Assembly: GCF_050908845.1 (NCBI RefSeq)
Contig: NZ_CP194171.1
Coordinates: 2,418,001-2,482,000, forward strand
Source: Marinobacterium_D sp050908845
GTDB lineage: Bacteria; Pseudomonadota; Gammaproteobacteria; Pseudomonadales; Balneatricaceae
Length of the DNA stretch: 64,000 bases
Direction: 5' to 3'
The translations under genes were made by a program, and so were the position numbers. The first letter of the stretch is position 1; each line of letters begins with the position of its first letter. Shown piece by piece: positions 53,065-60,942 of this stretch. The notes under the pieces are model-generated. The model had not been told where the DNA came from and did not search any database. It saw only the letters and a program-made list of their open reading frames with translations.

Positions 53065-53937
53065 TCAAAAAAGGTTCAAACGCTGGGCCAGTTCCAGCCA
53101 CTCCTTGGTGCGTCGGCCGCTGTCCTGGTTACGATTTGCGACCTGGTCACAGAGCATATTGGTGGCCAGTACCAGGCCCCAGGTGGATTCGAGAAACAAT
53201 CCGGTTTTGGACTTGGCGTGGATGATGTGGGGTGTGTAGTCCCGCGCCCAGTAACAGAACTCGTCGGTGAGTATCACCAGTTTGATCCCCTTGGCTGCGG
53301 CAATTTCACAAAGTTTCCTGCCTTCCTGGGCGTAGGGCACAACGTCAATCAGCACCAGAACCTTTGGCTTTTCGGATCTCTCCCGGTTATCGCTGATCCA
53401 TTCACCGAGCATGCTTTCATGGGCAGACAGATAACGTACTTCATGGCGCGCCAGTGACAGTCGGCGACTGAAATCCTCCGCAATACCTCGCACCGTTTGG
53501 AAGCCTGAGACGTAGACCTGGCTTGCCGAGGCGACACAATCCACCAGTCCTAACCAGGTATCCGACTGAAACTGGTCAAAAAGGTCGACAAGGACCTGTA
53601 GATCTTTGTTGAAGATCGGCTTCAGTGTTTCATCGGTCAGTGACTCGCGTCCGGCACGCTCCTCAACGGCAAGCGTATCGTCCTGGAGTACCTCCTGTTT
53701 GAGCTCGACAATCCCCCTATAGCCGGCGCGCTTCAGGAAGCGGCTGACGGTAATCGGACTGACCAGGGCTTTTTCGGCAATCGAGGCGCCGGTCTCGTAG
53801 GCGATGCGATCCAGGTTAAGCAGTATGTATTGAGCCACCCGCGCCTCGGACGCGGAAAGGCCTGGCAACAGGGCCTGAATGTTGTTCGCGGTGCGGCTGG
53901 AGATGTAATCACCGCTGGTCGAAAAGGTGTTGTCCAC
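53065..53937 (-). CDS. MurR/RpiR family transcription regulator
   Basis: This 290-residue regulator has an N-terminal helix-turn-helix (about 30-85, GASIAEKALVSPITVSRFLKR) and a SIS domain (about 140-280). It is read divergently from the polyamine-type ABC operon, 250 bases away, so it likely controls that operon. The window holds a second, distinct RpiR gene at 25853. The ligand is unknown. Confidence 0.83.
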   Translation of the reverse strand: MDNTFSTSGDYISSRTANNIQALLPGLSASEARVAQYILLNLDRIAYETGASIAEKALVSPITVSRFLKRAGYRGIVELKQEVLQDDTLAVEERAGRESLTDETLKPIFNKDLQVLVDLFDQFQSDTWLGLVDCVASASQVYVSGFQTVRGIAEDFSRRLSLARHEVRYLSAHESMLGEWISDNRERSEKPKVLVLIDVVPYAQEGRKLCEIAAAKGIKLVILTDEFCYWARDYTPHIIHAKSKTGLFLESTWGLVLATNMLCDQVANRNQDSGRRTKEWLELAQRLNLF

Positions 53938-54005
53938 CGGTTTGCCCTCTAAATGGTCGTTATTCTTGTGCGTTATTGGTGCGGTTCAAGCTTTTTTAGT
54001 TATCT

Positions 54006-54027
54006 ATATGCATCATATAGGTGCATT
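54006..54027. promoter_or_regulatory. Palindrome in the divergent RpiR/ABC operon region
   Basis: TATGCATCATATAGGTGCAT contains inverted TGCAT/ATGCA-type arms close to the middle of the divergent intergenic region. It could be the operator of the RpiR regulator, but similar A/T-rich palindromes occur by chance. Confidence 0.35.
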
Positions 54028-54187
54028 TATTGCGGTCATATCACTATTTTAACGGTTTAAAGCCGAGATTAGGGCTTGCGGATAATGTTATAGATGTACC
54101 GTATCCTGATATTGAATGATAGATACCAGTCGCCCTAGTGTTTATAGGAAATAAGTGGTTCAACACCCAGACCTGGAGGCGAAACAT

Positions 54188-55258
54188 ATGAAGTCGGACA
54201 ATACGGCTGCGGCTGGTAGCAGATGGATCAAGAAGACCCTGGCCCTGGCCTGCCTGGGCGCGTCATGTGCCGGTACATCGGTGGCGGTTCAGGCGCAGGA
54301 AACGCTGAATCTTTACAACTGGGGTGACTATATCAACCCCGAGGTTCTTGAACGTTTTACCGCAGAGACCGGTATCGAAGTGAACCTGGATACCTACTCG
54401 TCCAACGAAGAGATGCTGGCCAAACTACAGGTCGGCGCCACCGGCTACGATGTGGTTTTTCCGTCAGTCCATATGCAGGACATTATGGCGCAGCTGGACC
54501 TGCTGGAAAAAACCGATATCAACCAGTCTCCCGGCTTTGAAAATATCGATACCGGCCACCTGATCGCCGAATCAGACCCTGAGGGTGAATACTGCCTGCC
54601 TTATGGCTGGGGCAGTGTGGGGATCGTTTACAACAAGAAGCTGGTGCCGGAACTGAATTCCTGGAAGGAGTTTTTTGCACTGCCGGACCAGGGCAAGAAA
54701 ATCGTCATGCTCGACGATATGCGTGAAGATATCGGTCTGGCGCTGCTGCTGGATGGAAAAAGCGTAAACTCGGTCGAGCCCGACGACCTGAAAGCGGCGC
54801 AGCAGTTCCTGCTGGAGACCAAGCCGAAGGTCTCCGCCTTTACCTACGACAGCATCCCGATGGTTCAGTCCGGCGATATCGCCGCTGCGCAGTGGTACGT
54901 GGGGGCCATGATCTACGTGAATGAAATGCCGGACACCCTCGCTTATGTGATTCCGGAAGAGGGCGCCACCATGTACCAGGAGAACATGTGCGTGCTTAAA
55001 ACCGCACCGAACAAGGAGAACGCCAAGCGTTTCCTCGAGTTCTTCCTGCAGCCGGAGATCTCCGCGCTGAACACCGTTCAGCAGACCAATGGTTCCATGA
55101 ACAAGGCCGCCATCGAGCTGCTGCCGGATGATATTCGTAATAACGAGAATATTAATCCGAGCGCAGAAACCAAGGAAAAGCTGCAGATCTTCCGCGAACT
55201 GGGTAAAGGCACCCGCCTTTACGACCGCGTCTGGACCAAATTCCGTACCGCGTCCTGA
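54188..55258 (+). CDS. Polyamine-type ABC transporter periplasmic binding protein
   Basis: This is a PotD/PotF-family solute receptor, 356 residues, with a signal peptide ending near residue 37 (VQAQ-E). LYNWGDYINPEVLERF and WYVGAMIYVNEMP match family blocks. I start at the ATG at 54188, which has GGAGG 8 bases upstream; the frame is open 11 codons earlier. The following ATPase and two permeases complete a PotABCD/PotFGHI-like importer for spermidine, putrescine or another cationic amine. The ligand is not certain, since related receptors bind other organic cations. Confidence 0.85.
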   Translation: MKSDNTAAAGSRWIKKTLALACLGASCAGTSVAVQAQETLNLYNWGDYINPEVLERFTAETGIEVNLDTYSSNEEMLAKLQVGATGYDVVFPSVHMQDIMAQLDLLEKTDINQSPGFENIDTGHLIAESDPEGEYCLPYGWGSVGIVYNKKLVPELNSWKEFFALPDQGKKIVMLDDMREDIGLALLLDGKSVNSVEPDDLKAAQQFLLETKPKVSAFTYDSIPMVQSGDIAAAQWYVGAMIYVNEMPDTLAYVIPEEGATMYQENMCVLKTAPNKENAKRFLEFFLQPEISALNTVQQTNGSMNKAAIELLPDDIRNNENINPSAETKEKLQIFRELGKGTRLYDRVWTKFRTAS

Positions 55259-55314
55259 TCGATTATCTGTATCCCGCGCGGGCCGCTCGGCCCGCGTAAT
55301 CTCTGAGGTTTACC

Positions 55315-56430
55315 ATGTCTGTTTCTGGCCCGACACCGGATTTTCTTACAATAAAAAAAGCGTTCCGCCATTTTGTCACCCCGGAAGGCGGCACTGTTCG
55401 AGCACTTGATGGCATAAACCTGAGCGTTGCGTCGAATGAATTTATCACCCTGCTGGGCCCTTCGGGCTGCGGTAAAACGACGCTGCTGAACATCATCGCT
55501 GGCTTTGAGCGACTCGACAGCGGCTCGATTCAGCTCGACGGTACCTCACTGCTGGCATCTCCGCCGCATCGCCGGCCGGTTAATACGGTTTTTCAGTCCT
55601 ATGCGCTGTTTCCTCACCTCAATATCGGCGACAACGTGGGGTATGGTCTCGACGTGGCAGGTGTGGCCAAAAAGGAGCGAAACCGCCGTGTCTCAGAAGC
55701 GCTGGAGATGGTCGGCCTGAGCGGTGTGGAAAAACGCCGCCCTTCGCAGCTGTCCGGCGGACAGCAGCAGCGTGTGGCCCTGGCGCGGGCGATCATCAAC
55801 CGTCCGAAAATGCTGCTGCTCGATGAGCCGCTCTCAGCCCTCGATCGTAACCTGCGCGGCAAGATGCAGATCGAGCTGAAAAACCTCCAGTCCGAGCTCG
55901 GTATCTGTTTTCTGTTCGTGACCCACGACCAGGAAGAGGCGCTGACCATGTCGGATCGCATCGTTGTTCTCAACGGCGGCAAAATCGAGCAGCTGGGTAC
56001 TCCGGATGAAATCTATCACCGTCCCGCCAGCCGGTTTGTCACCGAGTTTATCGGCGAGAGTAATATATTTTTCGGCACTGTGGTCGACACCAGCGGCAAC
56101 CTGGCCCGGGTTGATCTTGGTGGCACTCAGGTAAGCTGCAAAAATCCGACTCTCAATAAGGGCGAGAAGGTTTCTCTGCTTATCCGTCCGGAGCAGCTGC
56201 AGCTGAAAGTGACTGATGGGGCCGGCGGCGGCACCGGTATTCCCGCCGTACTGGAGCAGTCCGTTTTTATTGGTCGGGATCACCAGTTGCACTGCCGCAT
56301 GGGCGACGGTCAAACGGTGTCTGCGCTGATCCGCAGTCAATCCACGGCTATGCGCCCTGGGCAAGCGTTGACGCTGGACTATGATCCGGCGGCCTGGCAC
56401 CTGATTCCGGAACGGGGAACGCTGCGATGA
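55315..56430 (+). CDS. Polyamine-type ABC transporter ATP-binding protein (PotA/PotG-like)
   Basis: This cytoplasmic ATPase, 371 residues, has Walker A GPSGCGKTT (near 50), the signature LSGGQQQRVALARA, Walker B LLLDEPLSALD and a C-terminal TOBE domain (about 290-365). Its stop overlaps the first permease start (ATGA). It powers uptake of the amine bound by the preceding receptor. Confidence 0.88.
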   Translation: MSVSGPTPDFLTIKKAFRHFVTPEGGTVRALDGINLSVASNEFITLLGPSGCGKTTLLNIIAGFERLDSGSIQLDGTSLLASPPHRRPVNTVFQSYALFPHLNIGDNVGYGLDVAGVAKKERNRRVSEALEMVGLSGVEKRRPSQLSGGQQQRVALARAIINRPKMLLLDEPLSALDRNLRGKMQIELKNLQSELGICFLFVTHDQEEALTMSDRIVVLNGGKIEQLGTPDEIYHRPASRFVTEFIGESNIFFGTVVDTSGNLARVDLGGTQVSCKNPTLNKGEKVSLLIRPEQLQLKVTDGAGGGTGIPAVLEQSVFIGRDHQLHCRMGDGQTVSALIRSQSTAMRPGQALTLDYDPAAWHLIPERGTLR

Positions 56431-57335
56431 GGGCATTTAACGGTCAGCAAAAGCAGCTGTTGGTACTGCTGACGCCGGCAACGCTGTTTCTCGGCGTTTT
56501 CTTCCTGGGACCACTGCTCATCATGGCGGTGTACAGCTTCCTGGAGCCTGGCCTGTATGGCGGTGTGGAATGGAACTTTTACCACTGGAGCTATGGCCGC
56601 GTATTCGGCTGGGCTGATGGTTTCTACGAAGAGTTCGATATCGTATACCTCGAAATCCTGCTGCGCTCTGCGGCGCTGGCGCTGGCGACCGTGGCGGTGA
56701 CGCTGGTGCTCTGTTACCCGGTGGCGTTCTGGATCAGTCGAATGCCGTCGCGCTGGAAGTCGTTCTGTATTTTTATGATCGCGCTGCCGTTTTTCTCCAG
56801 CATGATTATCAGGCTTTACGCCTGGGTGCTGATTCTTCGCGATTCCGGCTTTGCCAACCAGATTCTGCTCTCGCTTGGCATGATCAGCGAACCCCTGGAC
56901 CTGATGTACTCCGGCACCGCGGTGATACTCGGCATGGTCTACATCTTTGTTCCGTTCATGTTCCTGCCGGTTTATTCCAGCGTGGAAAACCTGGATCCCA
57001 AGCTGATAAAAGCCTCCCAGGATCTGGGCGCTACGCCGTTGACCACTTTTCGCAAGGTTATTTTCCCGATGACGCTGCCAGGCGTGGTTTCCGGCTGCAT
57101 CCTGGTTTTTATTCCTGCGCTGGGTAATTTCATCGTGCCGTCCATGTTGGGTGGTGCCAAGGTGGTGATGATCGGCAACCTGGTGGAGCAGCAGTTCCTT
57201 GCATCCAGGAACTGGCCGTTCGGTGCCACTCTGTCCATGGTCATGATTCTGTTTATGTTGCTGGTGGTTTCTTTTTACCTGATCAGGCTGGTGAAGAAAC
57301 AGCACAATTCCCGAGGCTCTGCAGCTGATGCGTAA
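56427..57335 (+). CDS. Polyamine-type ABC transporter permease (PotB/PotH-like)
   Basis: This inner-membrane subunit has six hydrophobic segments in 302 residues, with the coupling motif around KASQDLGATPLTTFRKVIFP. It overlaps both neighbours: 4 bases with the ATPase and 8 bases with the second permease. Confidence 0.86.
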   Translation: MRAFNGQQKQLLVLLTPATLFLGVFFLGPLLIMAVYSFLEPGLYGGVEWNFYHWSYGRVFGWADGFYEEFDIVYLEILLRSAALALATVAVTLVLCYPVAFWISRMPSRWKSFCIFMIALPFFSSMIIRLYAWVLILRDSGFANQILLSLGMISEPLDLMYSGTAVILGMVYIFVPFMFLPVYSSVENLDPKLIKASQDLGATPLTTFRKVIFPMTLPGVVSGCILVFIPALGNFIVPSMLGGAKVVMIGNLVEQQFLASRNWPFGATLSMVMILFMLLVVSFYLIRLVKKQHNSRGSAADA

Positions 57336-58149
57336 ACTCTTAAATCACCTGATGTCAGGTTACGGCGCACTGTTCTTCATCTTCCTGTATGCGCCGGTAC
57401 TGTTGGTTGTTATCTACTCCTTCAACTCCAACCCGGTCAACGTAATGATCTGGAAAGAGTTCAGTTTTGACTGGTATATCAACCTCTTCGGTGGCGATAC
57501 CGGGCTGAGTGACTCCACTGCGTATGTGGAGTCCACCGACCAGCTGCTGGCGGCGCTAAAGGTCAGTCTGACCGTCGCCGCGTTCGCCACACTAGTTTCC
57601 ACGGTTCTCGGCACCAGTGTCGCCGTGGCTATCGCCCGTTACCGCTTCAAACTGCAGGGGTTCTACCGGTTGTTGCTGATGGTACCGATGGTGATGCCCG
57701 ATATCGTCCTGGGCATCGCGCTGCTGATCTTTTTTATCGGCGTGGGCATGAACCTGGGCGTGACCTCCATCGTTATCGGTCACTGTACCTTCCTGACCAG
57801 CTACGTCTTTATCGTGGTAAGCGCGCGCCTGGCCGGTATGAACCCAATGATCGAATCCGCGTCAGCGGATCTGGGGGCGAGCGAATGGCAGACCTTTCGT
57901 CGCGTGACGCTGCCGCTGATCCTGCCGGGCGTGATCGGCGGGGCGCTGCTCAGCTTCATCATCTCCATGGATGACTTGGTCATTACCTACTTTATCAGTG
58001 GTGTTGATGCGACCACGCTGCCGGTGTTCATCATGAGCATGATCCGCCGCGGCATCAAGCCGGAGATCAACGCCATCGCAACGATGATGCTGATGGCCTC
58101 GGTGCTGATCGCCTCTGCCGGTATCTATTTCAAATCCCGTAAAGCCTGA
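57328..58149 (+). CDS. Polyamine-type ABC transporter permease (PotC/PotI-like)
   Basis: This second membrane subunit, 273 residues with six hydrophobic segments, has the coupling motif SASADLGASEWQTFRRVTLP. It pairs with the PotB-like subunit. The next gene, a peptidase, follows after 18 bases, so all five genes are probably one transcript. Confidence 0.86.
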   Translation: MRKLLNHLMSGYGALFFIFLYAPVLLVVIYSFNSNPVNVMIWKEFSFDWYINLFGGDTGLSDSTAYVESTDQLLAALKVSLTVAAFATLVSTVLGTSVAVAIARYRFKLQGFYRLLLMVPMVMPDIVLGIALLIFFIGVGMNLGVTSIVIGHCTFLTSYVFIVVSARLAGMNPMIESASADLGASEWQTFRRVTLPLILPGVIGGALLSFIISMDDLVITYFISGVDATTLPVFIMSMIRRGIKPEINAIATMMLMASVLIASAGIYFKSRKA

Positions 58150-58167
58150 CAGCTAAGGTTAAATCCG

Positions 58168-59274
58168 ATGACAAACAAACGTGCCCGTGACTTTGGTATT
58201 CCGTTTACCGGCAAGACCGGCCCAAACAATGCCATTACGGATGTGGAAGGCGTTGAGGTGGGTTACACCACACTCATCAGCGATAATCCGGAATCCCCTG
58301 TCAGGACCGGCGTCACCGCCATATTGCCGCGAGGCAAACACAAGGAACCCCAGCCGGTATGGGCGGGAACCTACGCCCTGAACGGCAATGGCGAAATGAC
58401 CGGCACCCACTGGATTCAGGATGGCGGCTACTTTGCCGGACCCGTGATGCTGACCAACAGCCACAGCGTCGGCATAGTGCACCACGCCACCACCAAGTGG
58501 ATGATCAACCATTACCGCGACCATTGGCGTGACAACCATCTCTGGGCGATGCCCGTGGTGGCGGAAACCTACGACGGTGTGATCAACGATATCAACGCCC
58601 AGCATGTCACCGAGGCCGACGCCCTGGCGGCGCTGAACAGCGCCCAGGGAGGCCAGATCGCCGAGGGCAATGTGGGCGGCGGTACCGGCATGATCGCCTA
58701 CGAGTACAAGGGCGGCACTGGCACCTCGTCGCGCCTGGTCGAGGTGGAATGCAAAACCTATACCGTCGCGGCTCTGGTACAGGCCAACCACGGCATCCGC
58801 CCCTGGTTTACCGTGCGGGGTGTTCCCGTGGGCCGGCTGATGGAGGTGGAGCGGGTCCATACCAAGGAGCAGGGCTCAATTGTGGTCGTGCTGGCCACCG
58901 ATGCGCCGATGCTGCCCCATCAGCTCAAGCGCATGGCCAAGCGCGCCGCTATCGGCATCGGCCGCAACGGCTCGCCTGGCGGCAATAATTCCGGCGATAT
59001 TTTTCTCGCTTTCAGTACTGCCAACCAGAAGGCTTTGCCCCAGCTTTCCGGTGCCCGGTGCAACATGGAATACCTCAATGACGAGGTGTTCGATGACCTT
59101 TACATGGCGGCGGTTGATACGGTGGATGAATCGGTTATCAATGCGATGGTCGCCGCCGAGGATACCCCCACGTTCAAGCAACCCGCCGGCCAGATCTGCA
59201 AGGCAGTGGATGCCGAGCAGGTGGCAAGACTGGTAGCGGCGTTCTACGAAGGGGCCAAGCTGGAAGCGGTGTAG
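58168..59274 (+). CDS. P1 family peptidase (DmpA/beta-peptidyl aminopeptidase-like)
   Basis: This is an N-terminal-nucleophile aminopeptidase, 368 residues. DmpA-type proteins cut themselves before a serine, which becomes the nucleophile. Here the site is GSIVVV (G236-S237), and GPVMLTNSHSVG and GNVGGGTGMIAYEYKGG are the conserved substrate-pocket blocks. Lying in an operon with an amine/peptide importer and near an RpiR regulator, it probably cleaves the imported compound, for example an amide or peptide with a free amine, but the real substrate is unknown. Confidence 0.85.
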   Translation: MTNKRARDFGIPFTGKTGPNNAITDVEGVEVGYTTLISDNPESPVRTGVTAILPRGKHKEPQPVWAGTYALNGNGEMTGTHWIQDGGYFAGPVMLTNSHSVGIVHHATTKWMINHYRDHWRDNHLWAMPVVAETYDGVINDINAQHVTEADALAALNSAQGGQIAEGNVGGGTGMIAYEYKGGTGTSSRLVEVECKTYTVAALVQANHGIRPWFTVRGVPVGRLMEVERVHTKEQGSIVVVLATDAPMLPHQLKRMAKRAAIGIGRNGSPGGNNSGDIFLAFSTANQKALPQLSGARCNMEYLNDEVFDDLYMAAVDTVDESVINAMVAAEDTPTFKQPAGQICKAVDAEQVARLVAAFYEGAKLEAV

Positions 59275-59681
59275 GAAGCGAGTCGTGCACTCCCGGGGTG
59301 TGCGCAGTAAACGAGGGCATACGCACGGCCGAAACATACGAGTAGTGTCCAGCGCTGACCTGTCAGCGCTATCGGCCAACACTATAGGCTTGCCTAGTTC
59401 TGGGAGATGGGCATGCAGAGCAGCGGGCTATGCGGCCCGCAACTGAAGGCCGAGGGTATTGATAAACGGCAGCTGCTATTGCACGTCGCTACCCGCGAAG
59501 AGGATCCGGGCAGGCGGCCGAACCAGCATTTATGAACGTCTCATAGCCTCGCCAGACCGCCTTGCGAGGCTTTTCCGTAACATGAAGATTGGTCGACAGA
59601 GTATTGATATTGAAATGTTATCTGTCTTCCTCTGATTTGTTGAACGCGCTGAAGCAAGGGCGACGAAAGAGGAGGTGCCTA
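59275..59681. other. Intergenic region between peptidase operon and ercA
   Basis: This 400-base stretch has a perfect hairpin at 59351-59370 (AGCGCTGA/TCAGCGCT, loop of 4) without a T tract and a true terminator further on. No protein gene is supported within it. The ercA promoter must lie at its right end. Confidence 0.5.
59545..59574 (+). terminator. Rho-independent terminator of the ABC-peptidase operon
   Basis: AGCCTCGC (59545-59552) pairs with GCGAGGCT (59564-59571), followed by TTT. It is 270 bases after the peptidase stop and separates that operon from ercA. Confidence 0.7.
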
Positions 59682-59822
59682 ATGAATGAATTTATCGCAT
59701 ACTTGGTTGTCGGAATCACAACAATAAAGATAATCCGTGGTGCCGGGTGCAAGGCGCCGCCAAGAGAAGACACATATTATGGCTCAGGAAATATCCAGTC
59801 TGAGAAAGTTCGTCGCACCTGA
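59682..59822 (+). CDS. Putative 46-residue small protein or leader peptide overlapping ercA
   Basis: The frame begins ATG at 59682 with an excellent ribosome-binding site (AGAGGAGGTG, 59668-59677) and codes for a protein with a hydrophobic N-terminal segment (about residues 4-19, FIAYLVVGITTIKII) and a polar tail. It overlaps the start of ercA by 44 bases in another frame. It could be a real membrane micro-protein or a translated leader that couples to ercA. I do not recognise it. Confidence 0.45.
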   Translation: MNEFIAYLVVGITTIKIIRGAGCKAPPREDTYYGSGNIQSEKVRRT

Positions 59823-60942
59823 AATCATCTTTGGCAGCGGCGCCCGCAAGATGGTGAGTAACTACGCAAAGACCTTCGGTGCCCAGAAGGTGTTACTGGT
59901 TTCCGACCCGGGTGTGGTCAACGCAGGCTGGGTCATCGAGATTGAGCAGCTGCTGCAGGAAGAGGGGCTGGATGTAGTCCGCTTCACCCAGGTTTCACCC
60001 AACCCACGCAGTGAAGAGGTGATGCTCGGTTCCGAGGTTTACCTTGAGCATGGCTGCGATGTCATTGTCGCGGTGGGTGGCGGTAGCCCCATGGACTGCG
60101 CCAAGGGCATAGGGATCGTCAGTACCCATGGTACGCAGATCCGCGATTTCGAAGGCATAGACCAGACCACCAATCCCATACCTCCGCTGATCTTTATTCC
60201 CACCACCGCCGGGACCTCGGCAGATGTGTCCCAGTTTGCAATCATTTCCGACCAGCAGGATCGGGTGAAATTTTCCATCGTCAGCAAATCGGTTGTGCCC
60301 GATGTGTCCCTGATTGATCCAGATACCACCAGTACCATGTCGCCGTTTCTCACCGCCTGTACCGGTGTGGATGCCCTGGTTCACGCCATCGAGGCATTTG
60401 TCTCCACCGGCAGCGGCCCGCTCACAGACATGAATGCGCTGGACGCCATACGACTGATCAATAACCATCTTGCGCTGCTGGTCGAGCAGCCGGAAGACAA
60501 GTACCTGCGTGAGCAGATCATGCTGGGATCGATGAAGGCCGGGCTGGCTTTCTCCAATGCGATTCTCGGCGCGGTGCATGCCATGTCGCACAGCCTTGGC
60601 GGCTTTCTCGATCTGCCGCATGGTCTCTGCAATGCGATGCTTGTGGAGCATGTGATCGATTATAACTACCGCTCCGCGGAAGACCGCTTCGCGGTGATCG
60701 CCCAGACCATGGGGATCGATACCCGGGGACTTACCAATAAACAGATCCAGACCCGATTGAGGAATCACGTTCAGGCGCTCAAGCGCGATGTGGGGCTCAA
60801 GGACACGCTGGGCAAGTTTGGCGTTCATACGACGGATATTCCCTACCTCAGTACCAACGCCATTAAGGACCCCTGCATCCTGACCAACCCGCGACGCTCC
60901 AACAAGCGCGATGTCGAACTAGTCTATGAAGAAGCTCTCTGA
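59779..60942 (+). CDS. ercA: Iron-containing alcohol dehydrogenase, ErcA-like
   Basis: This is a 387-residue group III dehydrogenase. The NAD motif GGGSPMDCAKGIG, the metal-site helix AVHAMSHSLGGFLDLPHG and the LTACTGVDALVHAIE block are typical. The ATG at 59779 has AGAGAAG 9 bases upstream; the earlier open frame adds 14 unconserved residues. In P. aeruginosa, ercA follows pqqH and belongs to the regulatory cascade of ethanol oxidation with sensor ErcS. Here about 6 kb of other genes separate them. Its last codons overlap the sensor-kinase start. Confidence 0.87.
   Translation: MAQEISSLRKFVAPEIIFGSGARKMVSNYAKTFGAQKVLLVSDPGVVNAGWVIEIEQLLQEEGLDVVRFTQVSPNPRSEEVMLGSEVYLEHGCDVIVAVGGGSPMDCAKGIGIVSTHGTQIRDFEGIDQTTNPIPPLIFIPTTAGTSADVSQFAIISDQQDRVKFSIVSKSVVPDVSLIDPDTTSTMSPFLTACTGVDALVHAIEAFVSTGSGPLTDMNALDAIRLINNHLALLVEQPEDKYLREQIMLGSMKAGLAFSNAILGAVHAMSHSLGGFLDLPHGLCNAMLVEHVIDYNYRSAEDRFAVIAQTMGIDTRGLTNKQIQTRLRNHVQALKRDVGLKDTLGKFGVHTTDIPYLSTNAIKDPCILTNPRRSNKRDVELVYEEAL

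Noticed and set aside
53976..53993. Sigma-54-like element upstream of the amine-importer operon
   Set aside because: TTGG and GC have the right spacing, but the -12 region reads AAGCT instead of TTGCT and an RpiR regulator normally works with sigma-70.
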